DNA from: Marinilabilia sp. UBA5340
Lineage (GTDB): Bacteria > Bacteroidota > Bacteroidia > Bacteroidales > Marinilabiliaceae
Assembly: GCA_002411085.1 (NCBI GenBank)
Contig: DHQK01000191.1
Span: 1 to 27,976 of the forward strand
Direction of reading: 5' to 3'
Length of the DNA stretch: 27,976 bases
This document shows positions 1 through 7,795 of the stretch, piece after piece. Under the pieces are notes generated by a model. The model ran no database searches and was not told the origin of the DNA. It worked only from the letters and a program-made list of their open reading frames with translations. Every line of letters starts with the position of its first letter. Position 1 is the first letter of the stretch. The position numbers and the translations under genes were made by a program.

Positions 1-5
1 AGGAC

Positions 6-428
6 TTAACCTTCGTACATTTTAATGGCCTCCCTCCATTCATCAGGCAATACAAAAGAAGTACCCGTACTTCGCTGAAAACCGGCCATTGCAGACTCAC
101 AAACAGAAAAAGGATCATCGGCACCCTCCTCAATTATCCACTGGACCATTTTCAGGCTTTTATTGCCAAGTGATACGACACGTGTAAGCACCTCAATGGA
201 GTACCCCAACAAAATCTGCCCTATAAAATCGGTTTTTGTGCTGACCACTACTAGTTGGTTATCCCTTTGCGAATCTCCCGGAAGCCAACCCAGCACATCA
301 CGCATATAATACATCCGGCCGATATCGTAGTAATCATTGTATACGCCATTATTCACATGCCCAAAGCCATCCACATCACTAAAACGCATCTGAACAGGCA
401 CGCTGTGTTTAAAATCTTCTCTCTTCAT
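6..428 (-). CDS. Acyl-CoA thioesterase, hotdog-fold (4HBT/YbgC-like) family
   Basis: Predicted single-domain hotdog thioesterase of 140 residues, a normal length for the 4-hydroxybenzoyl-CoA thioesterase/YbgC group. The N-terminal part carries the family signature around residues 16-28 (RFSDVDGFGHVNN): an Asp followed by GHVNN at the head of the central helix. Enzymes of this group hydrolyse acyl-CoA or acyl-ACP thioesters in the cytoplasm; the substrate cannot be read from the sequence. It lies 54 nt downstream of the sua5-like gene on the same strand with no terminator or obvious promoter between, so co-transcription is likely. The stop codon lies a few bases inside the window edge, so the gene is complete. 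Family assignment is firm; specific function is not. Confidence 0.85.
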   Translation of the reverse strand: MKREDFKHSVPVQMRFSDVDGFGHVNNGVYNDYYDIGRMYYMRDVLGWLPGDSQRDNQLVVVSTKTDFIGQILLGYSIEVLTRVVSLGNKSLKMVQWIIEEGADDPFSVCESAMAGFQRSTGTSFVLPDEWREAIKMYEG

Positions 429-482
429 TATATGCTCTCTAAATATCTTGCTTTATCAATTAGCACACTGTGATCGACCTTT

Positions 483-1052
483 CTATTCCCTGATAACCTC
501 CACCTGTCCGTCTACACTCAGCCGGATAATACCTGAAGCTTTAGGTATAGCTAACTCTTCCTGACGATACTTCACCACAAAATCTACCCCCTGAAGTATG
601 GACTCTGTAACATCCCCAAAATTCTGGGGGAATGGCTCCCCGGATTTCGTTGCCGGCATGAAAACCAAAGGTTTCCGAAAGCGCTGACACAAGGATCGGG
701 AAAAGTCTTCATGGGTAACACGAATACCTATCTCCCCCTTATTGGTAAGCAGATTCTGTGCAATATTTTTTCCCTGAGGATATAATATGGTAATCGGTTT
801 CTCCGATAATTCAATCAGATCATACGCCATTTCAGGAACCTCCACCACATAAGAATTTAATCGCACTTCAGAATCCACCAGAATCACATGTACCTCTTCA
901 GCTTTTTGTTTCGTCAGATCAATTAGCTTATTAACTGCCTCCTCATTGGTTGCATCGCATCCCACACCCCAGAATGTATCCGTCGGATAGAGAATTAATC
1001 CTCCCTTTTGAAGGGCTTCAGCAGCTTGCTTTACATCTTCCTGATAACTCAT
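483..1052 (-). CDS. L-threonylcarbamoyladenylate synthase, Sua5/YciO/YrdC family
   Basis: The encoded protein (189 residues from the chosen start) has the YrdC-fold signature YPTDTFWGVGCDA about 20 residues from its N-terminus, and the conserved later segment GEIGIRVTH. Members make threonylcarbamoyl-AMP from Thr, bicarbonate and ATP for the t6A37 modification of ANN-decoding tRNAs, in the cytoplasm. The frame is open upstream to 1133, but the ATG at 1052 (MSYQEDV) is preferred: a consensus -7 element lies 22-30 nt upstream, inside the longer reading, and the extra 27 residues match nothing in the family. It is the short YrdC-type without the Sua5 C-terminal domain, so YciO-like paralogy cannot be excluded. 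It probably shares a transcript with the thioesterase downstream. Confidence 0.85.
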   Translation of the reverse strand: MSYQEDVKQAAEALQKGGLILYPTDTFWGVGCDATNEEAVNKLIDLTKQKAEEVHVILVDSEVRLNSYVVEVPEMAYDLIELSEKPITILYPQGKNIAQNLLTNKGEIGIRVTHEDFSRSLCQRFRKPLVFMPATKSGEPFPQNFGDVTESILQGVDFVVKYRQEELAIPKASGIIRLSVDGQVEVIRE

Positions 1053-1074
1053 AAGAACCCGATTTAATTCCTGA

Positions 1075-1082
1075 CAAATATA
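1075..1082 (-). promoter_or_regulatory. Candidate Bacteroidota -7 promoter element for the sua5-like gene
   Basis: On the minus strand the sequence reads TATATTTG, a perfect match to the Bacteroidota TAnnTTTG element, placing the likely transcript start about 15 nt before the ATG at 1052. No clear -33 TTG was seen at the usual spacing, so this rests on one element. It supports the shorter start of the downstream gene. Confidence 0.5.
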
Positions 1083-1138
1083 AAGTTTTTTTAAGGGGTG
1101 AGCCCCATATAACTTATCAATACAAAAAAGCACATAAC

Positions 1139-1170
1139 AAAAAGGCCGGACAATATGCCCGACCCTTTTT
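1139..1170 (-). terminator. Rho-independent terminator after dapD
   Basis: Read on the minus strand, an A-run is followed by GGGTCGGGC, a short loop, TCCGGCC and TTTTT. The stem is slightly imperfect (bulge in the GC part) but is flanked by A5/T5 tracts. It lies 39 nt beyond the dapD stop and separates dapD from the sua5-like gene. Confidence 0.65.
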
Positions 1171-1208
1171 GAACTATTTTATGCGTTTGATATAGTGAAG
1201 CAAAATGA

Positions 1209-2027
1209 TTACACTGCAACACCAAAATCACGTAAAGCATTATTGAGAGAAGTCTTCTTATCAGTCGATTCTTTGCGCTGACCAATAATCAATGCAGCAG
1301 GCACCTGAAACTCTCCGGCAGGGAATTTCTTGGTATAACTACCGGGAATAACCACAGAGCGGGGAGGCACATAACCTTTGTATTCCTTAGGCTCAGCCCC
1401 ACTCACATCTATAATTTTGGTAGATCCTGTAAGCACCACATTGGCACCAAGAACCGCTTCTTTTCCAACCCGGCAACCTTCAACCACGATGCAGCGTGAA
1501 CCAATAAAAGCGTTATCTTCAATAATCACCGGAGCAGCCTGAACAGGTTCCAGAACGCCGCCAATACCAACACCTCCACTCAGGTGAACACCTTTTCCTA
1601 TCTGTGCACAGCTACCCACAGTAGCCCAGGTATCCACCATAGTTCCACTCTCCACATAAGCACCGATATTTACATAGGAAGGCATCATCACCACCCCTTT
1701 TTCCACATAAGACCCATAGCGGGCCACTGCATGAGGTACCACACGCACTCCTTTTTCGGCATAACCACCCTTCAGCGCTATCTTATCATGCCACTCAAAA
1801 GGTCCCACTTTGATGGTTTCCATTTTCTGAAGAGGGAAATATAAAATCACTGCTTTTTTGACCCATTCATTAACTTTCCAGTCGTCCCCGTTGGGCTCGG
1901 CAACCCGCAGTTCTCCCTTGTCCAGCAGAGCAACCACTTCGTTTACTGCTTCCTGTGTTTCTTTGTTTTCCAATTGGGCCCGGTCATCCCAGGCTTTTTC
2001 GATAATTGCTTTCAAATTTTCACTCAT
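1209..2027 (-). CDS. dapD: 2,3,4,5-tetrahydropyridine-2,6-dicarboxylate N-succinyltransferase
   Basis: DapD transfers succinyl from succinyl-CoA to tetrahydrodipicolinate in the succinylase branch of diaminopimelate/lysine synthesis, feeding peptidoglycan and protein in the cytoplasm. The 272 residues match the family length (about 274). The N-terminal third is a charged helical domain. The middle (about 95-215) is a left-handed beta-helix with hexapeptide repeats, visible as GAYVESGTMVD, GSCAQIGKGVHLSGGVGIGG and IEDNAFIGSRCIVVEG, all characteristic of DapD. It is transcribed alone, with a terminator just downstream. The start at 2027 (MSENLKAII) is the only good candidate. Its presence suggests the succinylase route rather than only the aminotransferase (DapL) or dehydrogenase route; the other lysine genes are outside the window. 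Confidence 0.95.
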   Translation of the reverse strand: MSENLKAIIEKAWDDRAQLENKETQEAVNEVVALLDKGELRVAEPNGDDWKVNEWVKKAVILYFPLQKMETIKVGPFEWHDKIALKGGYAEKGVRVVPHAVARYGSYVEKGVVMMPSYVNIGAYVESGTMVDTWATVGSCAQIGKGVHLSGGVGIGGVLEPVQAAPVIIEDNAFIGSRCIVVEGCRVGKEAVLGANVVLTGSTKIIDVSGAEPKEYKGYVPPRSVVIPGSYTKKFPAGEFQVPAALIIGQRKESTDKKTSLNNALRDFGVAV

Positions 2028-2143
2028 AGGTACAGTTTTTGTTTAAACCGTAAATATAAAGCTAATATATGAGACAGACCAATTTTTCACTTCCTCTAAC
2101 AATGTGTAACAATTAATATTTCTTAACCCCCAACACACAGCAA

Positions 2144-2875
2144 ATGAGACACTTCATTTTTCTTGCACTACTCCTGAAAATGTCCGGTTTTGTTCCGGCG
2201 CAAAACCAGGATGAAATAAAAATAACCGGCAGTGTATTTAATGCGGAAACAAAAAAGCCATTGGGATTTGTCCAGCTGGTGAGTTTCGAAACTTTCTTAT
2301 CCTATGCATCAGACAAAGACGGGAATTTTTTAATCTACCTTCCGCCCTCCGATTCCATCAAGATTGTTTCAATGGGTTTTGAAGGAGTAGTAATGAAAGT
2401 GCAGGATTTCCTAAAAACGCCAGGCCGGGACTCCATATACCTTGAACCTGCTACATATATGCTACGTGAAGTAACCATCAATGCCAACGAAAAAGAAATA
2501 AACCTCCATCTGCCAGGGAACTTCGGAATCAATGTAGACCCTGATGCTGAACCTGACAAATCTCTCCCCAAACCATCCATAGGCATGGTCATGAGCCCTC
2601 TCACACTGGCCCATTCCGTTTTGAGCAAGGAAGCCAGGGCGCAAAGAAGGAGTCAAAAAAATATCCAAAGCCACCAAAAATTATCGTTGTGGGGAGAGGT
2701 GCTTTCATCGGGGATGATCAAAGACTGGGTCGATATTGAAGACCAACAACTCGAGGATTTTATTATTTTCTGCAATCAACACATGAAAATCTCTGAAACA
2801 GACAATCTCTTGTCATTAAGAAATAAAGTAATACACCAATGGAAGACATTCAATGAAAAAAAACAAAAAAATTAG
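2144..2875 (+). CDS. Secreted protein with CarboxypepD_reg-like domain
   Basis: A 243-residue protein with a probable Sec signal peptide (residues 1-19, hydrophobic FIFLALLLKMSGFVPA followed by QNQ). It is followed by a CarboxypepD_reg-like beta-sandwich (about 25-110): the run ITGSVFNAETKKPLGFVQL and later SDKDGNFLI ... IVSMGFEG is the usual pattern of this domain, which also occurs at the N-terminus of SusC/TonB-type proteins. The C-terminal half is polar and charged with no recognised domain. Such free-standing proteins are common in Bacteroidota and are thought to sit in the periplasm or at the outer membrane; a specific role is unknown. It is divergent from dapD and not evidently linked to the ilv cluster downstream. 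Confidence 0.7.
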   Translation: MRHFIFLALLLKMSGFVPAQNQDEIKITGSVFNAETKKPLGFVQLVSFETFLSYASDKDGNFLIYLPPSDSIKIVSMGFEGVVMKVQDFLKTPGRDSIYLEPATYMLREVTINANEKEINLHLPGNFGINVDPDAEPDKSLPKPSIGMVMSPLTLAHSVLSKEARAQRRSQKNIQSHQKLSLWGEVLSSGMIKDWVDIEDQQLEDFIIFCNQHMKISETDNLLSLRNKVIHQWKTFNEKKQKN

Positions 2876-3219
2876 CATCCTGTACAATTCACTTTACTAT
2901 ACAAGAACAATATTTCATCTACAGTTGTTACACTATAACATTTTTCCAAGAAATGAATATTTATCTACACTAAACAGAATAACTATTCATTGATCATAAT
3001 ACATTTTTCCCATACACAAAGCCGTTCGATAAAACAGCAGACAAAACGATAAGCAGACAACGAACAAAAACAATCACTTGCAGCACGCAACCAACAAAAA
3101 AGCACAGAATCAAAAATGAATGTTCAGTTTTTTCGTCCTTCAAAACTTCGATTTCATCAGCGAAAAGGGGCAAAAACTCATAAAATTGCAAGAAAAATTC
3201 ATTTTTTTATTACAAAACG
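2876..3219 (+). other. Gene-free AT-rich interval before the ilv promoter
   Basis: About 340 bases with no convincing gene on either strand. The sequence is AT-rich and ends directly at the ilv promoter. The only structure noted is an 8-bp inverted repeat (AATGAATA at 2952-2959 and TATTCATT at 2984-2991), too weak to name. No terminator with a clear U-tract was found after the upstream gene. Upstream control sites for the ilv promoter could lie here but none is recognisable. Confidence 0.5.
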
Positions 3220-3250
3220 CTTGATCGTATTGTCAAAATATATACATTTG
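3220..3250 (+). promoter_or_regulatory. Promoter of the ilv-leu operon
   Basis: A perfect Bacteroidota -7 element TACATTTG lies at 3243-3250, preceded by CTTG at 3220-3223 with a 19-nt spacer, which fits the -33/-7 promoter layout of the phylum. A second TTG at 3230-3232 is too close. The expected transcript start near 3257 gives a roughly 23-nt untranslated stretch before the leader peptide ATG at 3280. Confidence 0.75.
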
Positions 3251-3279
3251 CAAAGAACATACGAATTTGAACTTTGAAT

Positions 3280-3360
3280 ATGAACCATTTTCTATCACTC
3301 ATTCTCGTCAATATTATTATTCTCGTGGGACAACCAGGCAGAAGTGAGAATGGTGTATAG
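3280..3360 (+). CDS. ilv operon leader (attenuation) peptide, 26 residues
   Basis: A short reading frame from ATG 3280 to TAG 3358-3360. Residues 5-16 read LSLILVNIIILV: ten of twelve are Leu, Ile or Val, the end products of the operon that follows. This is the hallmark of an amino-acid attenuation leader peptide, in which ribosome stalling at the control codons reports charged tRNA supply. It begins about 23 nt after the predicted transcript start. Its stop codon lies 9 nt beyond the 5' arm of the antiterminator, so a ribosome that finishes translation would cover that arm. The peptide itself probably has no function. The frame is not recognisable by homology; the call rests on composition, position and the matching RNA structures. 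Confidence 0.9.
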   Translation: MNHFLSLILVNIIILVGQPGRSENGV

Positions 3361-3401
3361 CTAATTAAAGCAAACAATATTTCAACCCCTCTCACTTCTG
3401 C
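3298..3401 (+). promoter_or_regulatory. Antiterminator and 1:2 hairpin of the ilv attenuator
   Basis: GCAGAAGTGAGA (3338-3349) is the exact complement of TCTCACTTCTGC (3390-3401), a perfect 12-bp antiterminator that occupies the left arm and loop of the terminator. An alternative pairing puts CATTCTC (3300-3306), inside control codons 7-9, against GAGAATG (3346-3352), overlapping the antiterminator 5' arm. This gives the classical 1:2 / 2:3 / 3:4 set. Stalling at Leu/Ile/Val codons would disrupt 1:2 and allow 2:3; completed or absent translation would favour termination. The mechanism is inferred by analogy with known enterobacterial ilv and leu attenuators. Confidence 0.85.
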
Positions 3402-3416
3402 GTGAGAGGGGTTTTT
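3384..3416 (+). terminator. Attenuator terminator upstream of ilvD
   Basis: Perfect stem CCCCTCTCAC (3386-3395) / GTGAGAGGGG (3402-3411), extended by two A-T pairs to 12 bp, with loop TTCTGC and a T5 tail at 3412-3416. It ends 26 nt before the ilvD ATG and after the leader stop codon. Its left arm is the same sequence used by the antiterminator, making it conditional. Confidence 0.92.
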
Positions 3417-3442
3417 AATTTAAAAGGAGATTACAATTTACC

Positions 3443-5269
3443 ATGAAGCGACCATTAAGAAGTAATACCACCACACAAGGCAGACGCATGGCAGGCGCCA
3501 GAAGTCTTTGGCGCGCCAACGGAATGAAGGACGAACAAATGGGGAAACCCCTGGTTGCCATAGTGAATTCGTTCACGCAATTTGTTCCCGGACATGTCCA
3601 CCTTCACCACATAGGTCAGGAGATCAAACAGATTGTGGAAAAGCAGGGTTGCTTCGCAGCTGAATTCAACACCATCGCAGTAGATGATGGAATAGCAATG
3701 GGACACGATGGAATGCTTTATTCCCTGCCTTCACGTGATCTCATCGCTGACAGTGTGGAGTACATGGTAAATGCACACCGTGCCGATGCCATGATTTGCA
3801 TCAGCAACTGTGATAAAATCACTCCTGGAATGCTTATCGCTTCCATGCGACTCAACATTCCCACCATTTTTGTTTCCGGAGGCCCAATGGAAGCCGGAAA
3901 CAACAATGGCACAGCTTTGGATCTGATTGATGCCATGGTAATGGCGGCCGACGACAATGTTTCCGATAGCGATGTACTGGCAGTAGAACAAAATGCATGT
4001 CCCACCTGTGGATCCTGCAGTGGTATGTTTACAGCCAACTCTATGAATTGCCTCAATGAAGCCATTGGACTGGCATTGCCCGGAAACGGAACAATTGTGG
4101 CCACCCATGCCAACAGAAAAAAACTGTTCGAAGAAGCTGCCCATAAAATTGTTGACCTGGCCTATCGTCACTACAGAGATGGCGACGACTCGGTCTTACC
4201 ACGTTCCATTGCCACCAAACCGGCTTTCATGAATGCCATGACACTGGATATCGCCATGGGAGGATCCACCAATACGGTATTGCACCTGTTGGCAATCGCC
4301 CATGAGGCAGGCGTAGATTTCACAATGCAGGACATTGATAAGCTGTCCAGACATACACCTGTTTTATCCAAGGTAGCACCCAACAGCCATTACCACATCC
4401 AGGACGTAAACCGTGCCGGTGGTATTTTGGGAATCCTGTCAGAACTGAACCGACACAACCTGCTGGATACCTCCGTCAGCAGAATTGACTACCCATCTCT
4501 TGCCGAGGCTCTGGAAGAACATGATCTGTTGAGCAAAAATGTAACAGATCTGGCAAAAGAAAAATATAAAAGTGCACCCGGCGGATTTCGAAATCTTGTA
4601 CTCGGCTCACAAAATGCCGTTTACGAGGAATTTGACCTCGATCGCGAAAAAGGTTGCATCCGTAGCGTGGAACACGCCTACTCCAGGGATGGAGGTCTGG
4701 CTGTACTTTTTGGAAACATTGCATCCAAAGGATGTATTGTAAAAACCGCAGGAGTGGATGATTCCATCCTTCATTTTGAGGGAACAGCCCGTGTTTACGA
4801 ATCACAAGACAGTGCCTGCGATGGAATTTTGGAAGGAGAAGTAAAAGCAGGTGATGTAGTCATTATAAAATACGAAGGGCCCAAAGGAGGGCCGGGAATG
4901 CAGGAAATGCTTTACCCCACCTCCTACATTAAATCGCGGCATCTGGGAAAAGAATGCGCACTGGTTACCGATGGACGATTCTCCGGTGGTACGTCAGGCC
5001 TCTCCATTGGTCATGTATCGCCCGAAGCAGCTGCCGGAGGAGAAATTGCCCTGGTAGAGACAGGGGATAAAGTGGTCATTGACATCCCTAACAGAAGCAT
5101 CAATGTGGAGATATCAGAAACTGAAATGGAGAAACGCAGACAAAAAGAGCTGGCCAAAGGTGACAAGGCTTTTAAACCGGAACCAAGAGAGCGACAAGTT
5201 TCAAAAGCACTTAAAGCTTACGCCTCAATGGTTTCATCAGCCGACAAAGGAGCAGTAAGAATGATATAG
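3443..5269 (+). CDS. ilvD: Dihydroxy-acid dehydratase
   Basis: IlvD dehydrates 2,3-dihydroxy-3-methylvalerate and 2,3-dihydroxyisovalerate to the 2-keto acids, the common third step of Ile and Val synthesis. At 608 residues it matches the long enterobacterial type (616). Cluster cysteines are visible in CISNCDKITPGM (Cys123) and CPTCGSCSGMFTANSM (Cys192). The position where 2Fe-2S dehydratases carry a third cysteine reads FVPGHVHL instead, as in the E. coli enzyme, so an oxygen-sensitive 4Fe-4S cluster is expected (inference from alignment by eye). The C-terminal signature GRFSGGTSGLSIGHVSPEAA is intact. First structural gene of the operon, 26 nt after the attenuator terminator; the start MKRPLRSN fits the family. 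Confidence 0.97.
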   Translation: MKRPLRSNTTTQGRRMAGARSLWRANGMKDEQMGKPLVAIVNSFTQFVPGHVHLHHIGQEIKQIVEKQGCFAAEFNTIAVDDGIAMGHDGMLYSLPSRDLIADSVEYMVNAHRADAMICISNCDKITPGMLIASMRLNIPTIFVSGGPMEAGNNNGTALDLIDAMVMAADDNVSDSDVLAVEQNACPTCGSCSGMFTANSMNCLNEAIGLALPGNGTIVATHANRKKLFEEAAHKIVDLAYRHYRDGDDSVLPRSIATKPAFMNAMTLDIAMGGSTNTVLHLLAIAHEAGVDFTMQDIDKLSRHTPVLSKVAPNSHYHIQDVNRAGGILGILSELNRHNLLDTSVSRIDYPSLAEALEEHDLLSKNVTDLAKEKYKSAPGGFRNLVLGSQNAVYEEFDLDREKGCIRSVEHAYSRDGGLAVLFGNIASKGCIVKTAGVDDSILHFEGTARVYESQDSACDGILEGEVKAGDVVIIKYEGPKGGPGMQEMLYPTSYIKSRHLGKECALVTDGRFSGGTSGLSIGHVSPEAAAGGEIALVETGDKVVIDIPNRSINVEISETEMEKRRQKELAKGDKAFKPEPRERQVSKALKAYASMVSSADKGAVRMI

Positions 5270-5304
5270 GGGAAACAAAGTAAGTTTGTCAGCCAATAAA
5301 ACGA

Positions 5305-5335
5305 TTGACATTGATTCAATTCTGACATAATCTTG
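5305..5335 (+). promoter_or_regulatory. Candidate internal promoter before ilvB
   Basis: In the 135-nt gap between ilvD and ilvB, TTG (5305-5307) is followed after 20 nt by TAATCTTG (5328-5335), one mismatch from TAnnTTTG. It could give attenuator-independent expression of ilvB onwards. The single mismatch and lack of other support keep this tentative. Confidence 0.35.
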
Positions 5336-5404
5336 TAACCCCGGTAAAAAATATATGGAGAGCAGGTTTTATTAATTTTTTTCTCAAACGCAACCATCTA
5401 TGTT

Positions 5405-7138
5405 ATGGAACCACAATCTCAATTACTAATGAAAGAAAAAACCACAGAGACCACGAGGATGAGCGGGTCAGAGGCTGTTATGCAGTCTTTGCTCAAAGAA
5501 GGTACATCTATAATCTTCGGGTATCCCGGGGGAGCCATCATGCCTATCTATGATGCATTATACAATTACCATGAGCAGATACACCATGTGCTTACCCGTC
5601 ATGAACAGGGCGCGATGCATGCTGCCCAGGGCTATGCCCGTGTCACAGGCAAAGTAGGTGTTTGTCTGGCAACTTCGGGGCCGGGTGCCACCAACACCAT
5701 CACTGGATTGGCCGATGCAATGATGGATTCTACACCTCTGGTTGTAATCACAGGACAGGTGGTATCATCCCTGTTGGGAACAGATGCTTTCCAGGAAACC
5801 GATGTGGTAGGTGTTACACAACCCGTAACCAAATGGAATTATCAGGTCCGCAGGGCAGAAGATATTCCTGCTGCATTGGCAAGAGCTTTCTACATTGCCC
5901 GCTCAGGTCGGCCAGGACCTGTCGTTGTTGACATCACTAAGGATGCACAGATCAATGAACTGGATTTCAACTACCAGCCAGTGGAATCTATCAGAAGTTA
6001 CACACCGGAAAGCCCTATAGATTTTCACCAAATAGAGGAAGCTGCCAAACTTATCAATCTGGCTAAAAAGCCGCTTGCTCTGGTCGGACAGGGAGTTGTT
6101 CTGGGCAATGCGGAAAGAGAATTGCTCGACTTTCTCGAAAAAGCAGAAATACCGGCTGCATGGACATTGCTGGGACTCTCAGCCATGCCTTCAGATCATC
6201 CCCAAAATGTTGGAATGTTAGGAATGCACGGAAATTATGGGCCCAACATTAAAACCAATGAGGCAGATCTTATTATTGCTATCGGGATGCGCTTTGATGA
6301 CCGAGTTACAGGTGACCTTACCAAATACGCTACCAATGCCAGAGTCATACACATGGAAATTGACCCGGCAGAAATCAATAAAAATGTACATGCCGACGTT
6401 CCTGTCTTAGGCAATGTAAAAAAAACGTTGCCATTGTTGACAGCCAAGATCACCAATAATGATCATAAGGATTGGCTGGCTGAATTTGATGCTTGTTTCA
6501 GAATTGAATTCAACCGCATTATTGAAAAGGAAATTGCACCGGCAGACAAAGGCCTGCGAATGGGAGAAGTTATTTCCAAAGTTTCTTCAGCTTTCGACGA
6601 TGATGCTGTTATGGTAACCGATGTAGGTCAGCACCAAATGATGGGAGCCCGCTATTTCCGCTTTAAGCAAAGCCGGAGTGTGGTTACTTCGGGAGGACTC
6701 GGAACCATGGGATTCGGGCTGCCCGCAGCCATGGGAGCAAAGCTGGGAGCACCAGACCGTCCCGTATGTGTATTTGTTGGTGATGGAGGTTTTCAGATGA
6801 CCATCCAGGAACTGGGCACCATTTTCCAGACCAAAATACCGGTAAAAATTGTTTTGCTAAACAACAACTTCCTGGGGATGGTACGTCAGTGGCAGGAACT
6901 ATTTTTCGACAAACGGTATGCCTCCACCGAATTAATCAACCCTGATTTTCAGACGATTGCTAAGGGCTACCATGTTCCCGCCGTAAAAGTTACGGACCGC
7001 GAAAACCTGGATGATGCCATCAGACAAATGGTGGAAACAGACGGACCTTTCCTATTGGAAGCAGTGGTTGAGAAAGAAGGTAATGTATTCCCAATGGTAC
7101 CCGCGGGTGCATCCGTTTCGGACATCCGGTTGGAGTAA
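5405..7138 (+). CDS. ilvB: Acetolactate synthase large (catalytic) subunit
   Basis: Thiamine-diphosphate enzyme joining two pyruvates to 2-acetolactate (Val/Leu), or pyruvate plus 2-oxobutyrate to acetohydroxybutyrate (Ile). The 577 residues show the three-domain TPP layout: N-terminal PYR domain with the catalytic Glu67 in RHEQGAMHAAQGYAR and the GPGATN loop; central FAD/Rossmann-like domain (about 200-330); C-terminal PP domain with GDGGFQMT (from about residue 459) and NNNFLGMVRQW, the GDG-Nx metal and diphosphate motif. The conserved RFDDRVTG segment supports AHAS rather than pyruvate oxidase. Followed by its regulatory subunit after 79 nt. Start at 5405 (MEPQSQ) has internal Met alternatives at residues 9 and 19; the exact N-terminus is uncertain. 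Confidence 0.96.
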   Translation: MEPQSQLLMKEKTTETTRMSGSEAVMQSLLKEGTSIIFGYPGGAIMPIYDALYNYHEQIHHVLTRHEQGAMHAAQGYARVTGKVGVCLATSGPGATNTITGLADAMMDSTPLVVITGQVVSSLLGTDAFQETDVVGVTQPVTKWNYQVRRAEDIPAALARAFYIARSGRPGPVVVDITKDAQINELDFNYQPVESIRSYTPESPIDFHQIEEAAKLINLAKKPLALVGQGVVLGNAERELLDFLEKAEIPAAWTLLGLSAMPSDHPQNVGMLGMHGNYGPNIKTNEADLIIAIGMRFDDRVTGDLTKYATNARVIHMEIDPAEINKNVHADVPVLGNVKKTLPLLTAKITNNDHKDWLAEFDACFRIEFNRIIEKEIAPADKGLRMGEVISKVSSAFDDDAVMVTDVGQHQMMGARYFRFKQSRSVVTSGGLGTMGFGLPAAMGAKLGAPDRPVCVFVGDGGFQMTIQELGTIFQTKIPVKIVLLNNNFLGMVRQWQELFFDKRYASTELINPDFQTIAKGYHVPAVKVTDRENLDDAIRQMVETDGPFLLEAVVEKEGNVFPMVPAGASVSDIRLE

Positions 7139-7217
7139 AAAACCGAGGGAACACTGAGAAAGATTCATCAGAAGTTCCCTTTTTATTTGTGGAAAACCAA
7201 CATTAAAGATCAAGAAA

Positions 7218-7772
7218 ATGAAGACACCAGATAAAGAGGAGTTTACACTCTCCGTATATTCCGAAAACCAGGTAGGACTGCTCAATCAGATAACTACCGT
7301 TTTTACCAGGAGACATATCAACATTGAGAGTCTGACCACTTCCGAGTCGGCCATTTCAGGCATCCACAAATTTACCATTGTGGTATTTGCCACCGCCGAC
7401 CATATCGAAAAACTGGCAAAACAAATTGAAAAGCGCATTGATGTGCTGAAAGTTTTTGTTTTCAGGGCCGACGAAATCATCCATCAGGAGGTCGCTCTTT
7501 ACAAAGTATCTACCGGATCACTGCTGGGAGGTAACGAAATTGAAAAACTGGTACGACAGTACGGCGCGCGTATTCTGGAAATCACTCCCGAATATACGGT
7601 GATTGAAAAAACCGGACACAAACAAGAAACCCAGGAGTTGTTTGAAAAACTCGATCCTTACGGGGTTTCCCAATTTGTACGCTCCGGTCGAATCGCAATC
7701 ACAAAAAACAAGAAAGAACTTTTGGAAAGTTATCTTAAGAAATTAGAAACAGATCAAACTCAATTAAACTAA
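7218..7772 (+). CDS. ilvN: Acetolactate synthase small (regulatory) subunit
   Basis: A 184-residue protein with an N-terminal ACT domain (about 8-80: FTLSVYSENQVGLLNQITTVFTRR followed by NIESLT) and the C-terminal domain of the IlvN/IlvH family. It binds the catalytic subunit, stimulates it and confers valine feedback inhibition. It is the long form seen with IlvB partners rather than the ~90-residue IlvM type. Located between ilvB and ilvC (23 nt to the latter), consistent with a complex made from one transcript. Could equally be labelled ilvH; the two names are used interchangeably outside enterobacteria. Confidence 0.94.
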   Translation: MKTPDKEEFTLSVYSENQVGLLNQITTVFTRRHINIESLTTSESAISGIHKFTIVVFATADHIEKLAKQIEKRIDVLKVFVFRADEIIHQEVALYKVSTGSLLGGNEIEKLVRQYGARILEITPEYTVIEKTGHKQETQELFEKLDPYGVSQFVRSGRIAITKNKKELLESYLKKLETDQTQLN

Positions 7773-7795
7773 AAACAGTTAACAACAGATTAATC

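Noticed and set aside
2994..3191. 65-codon minus-strand frame with a hydrophobic stretch upstream of the ilv promoter
   Set aside because: No recognisable domain, no promoter or neighbour support, and low-complexity AT-rich composition; most likely chance.
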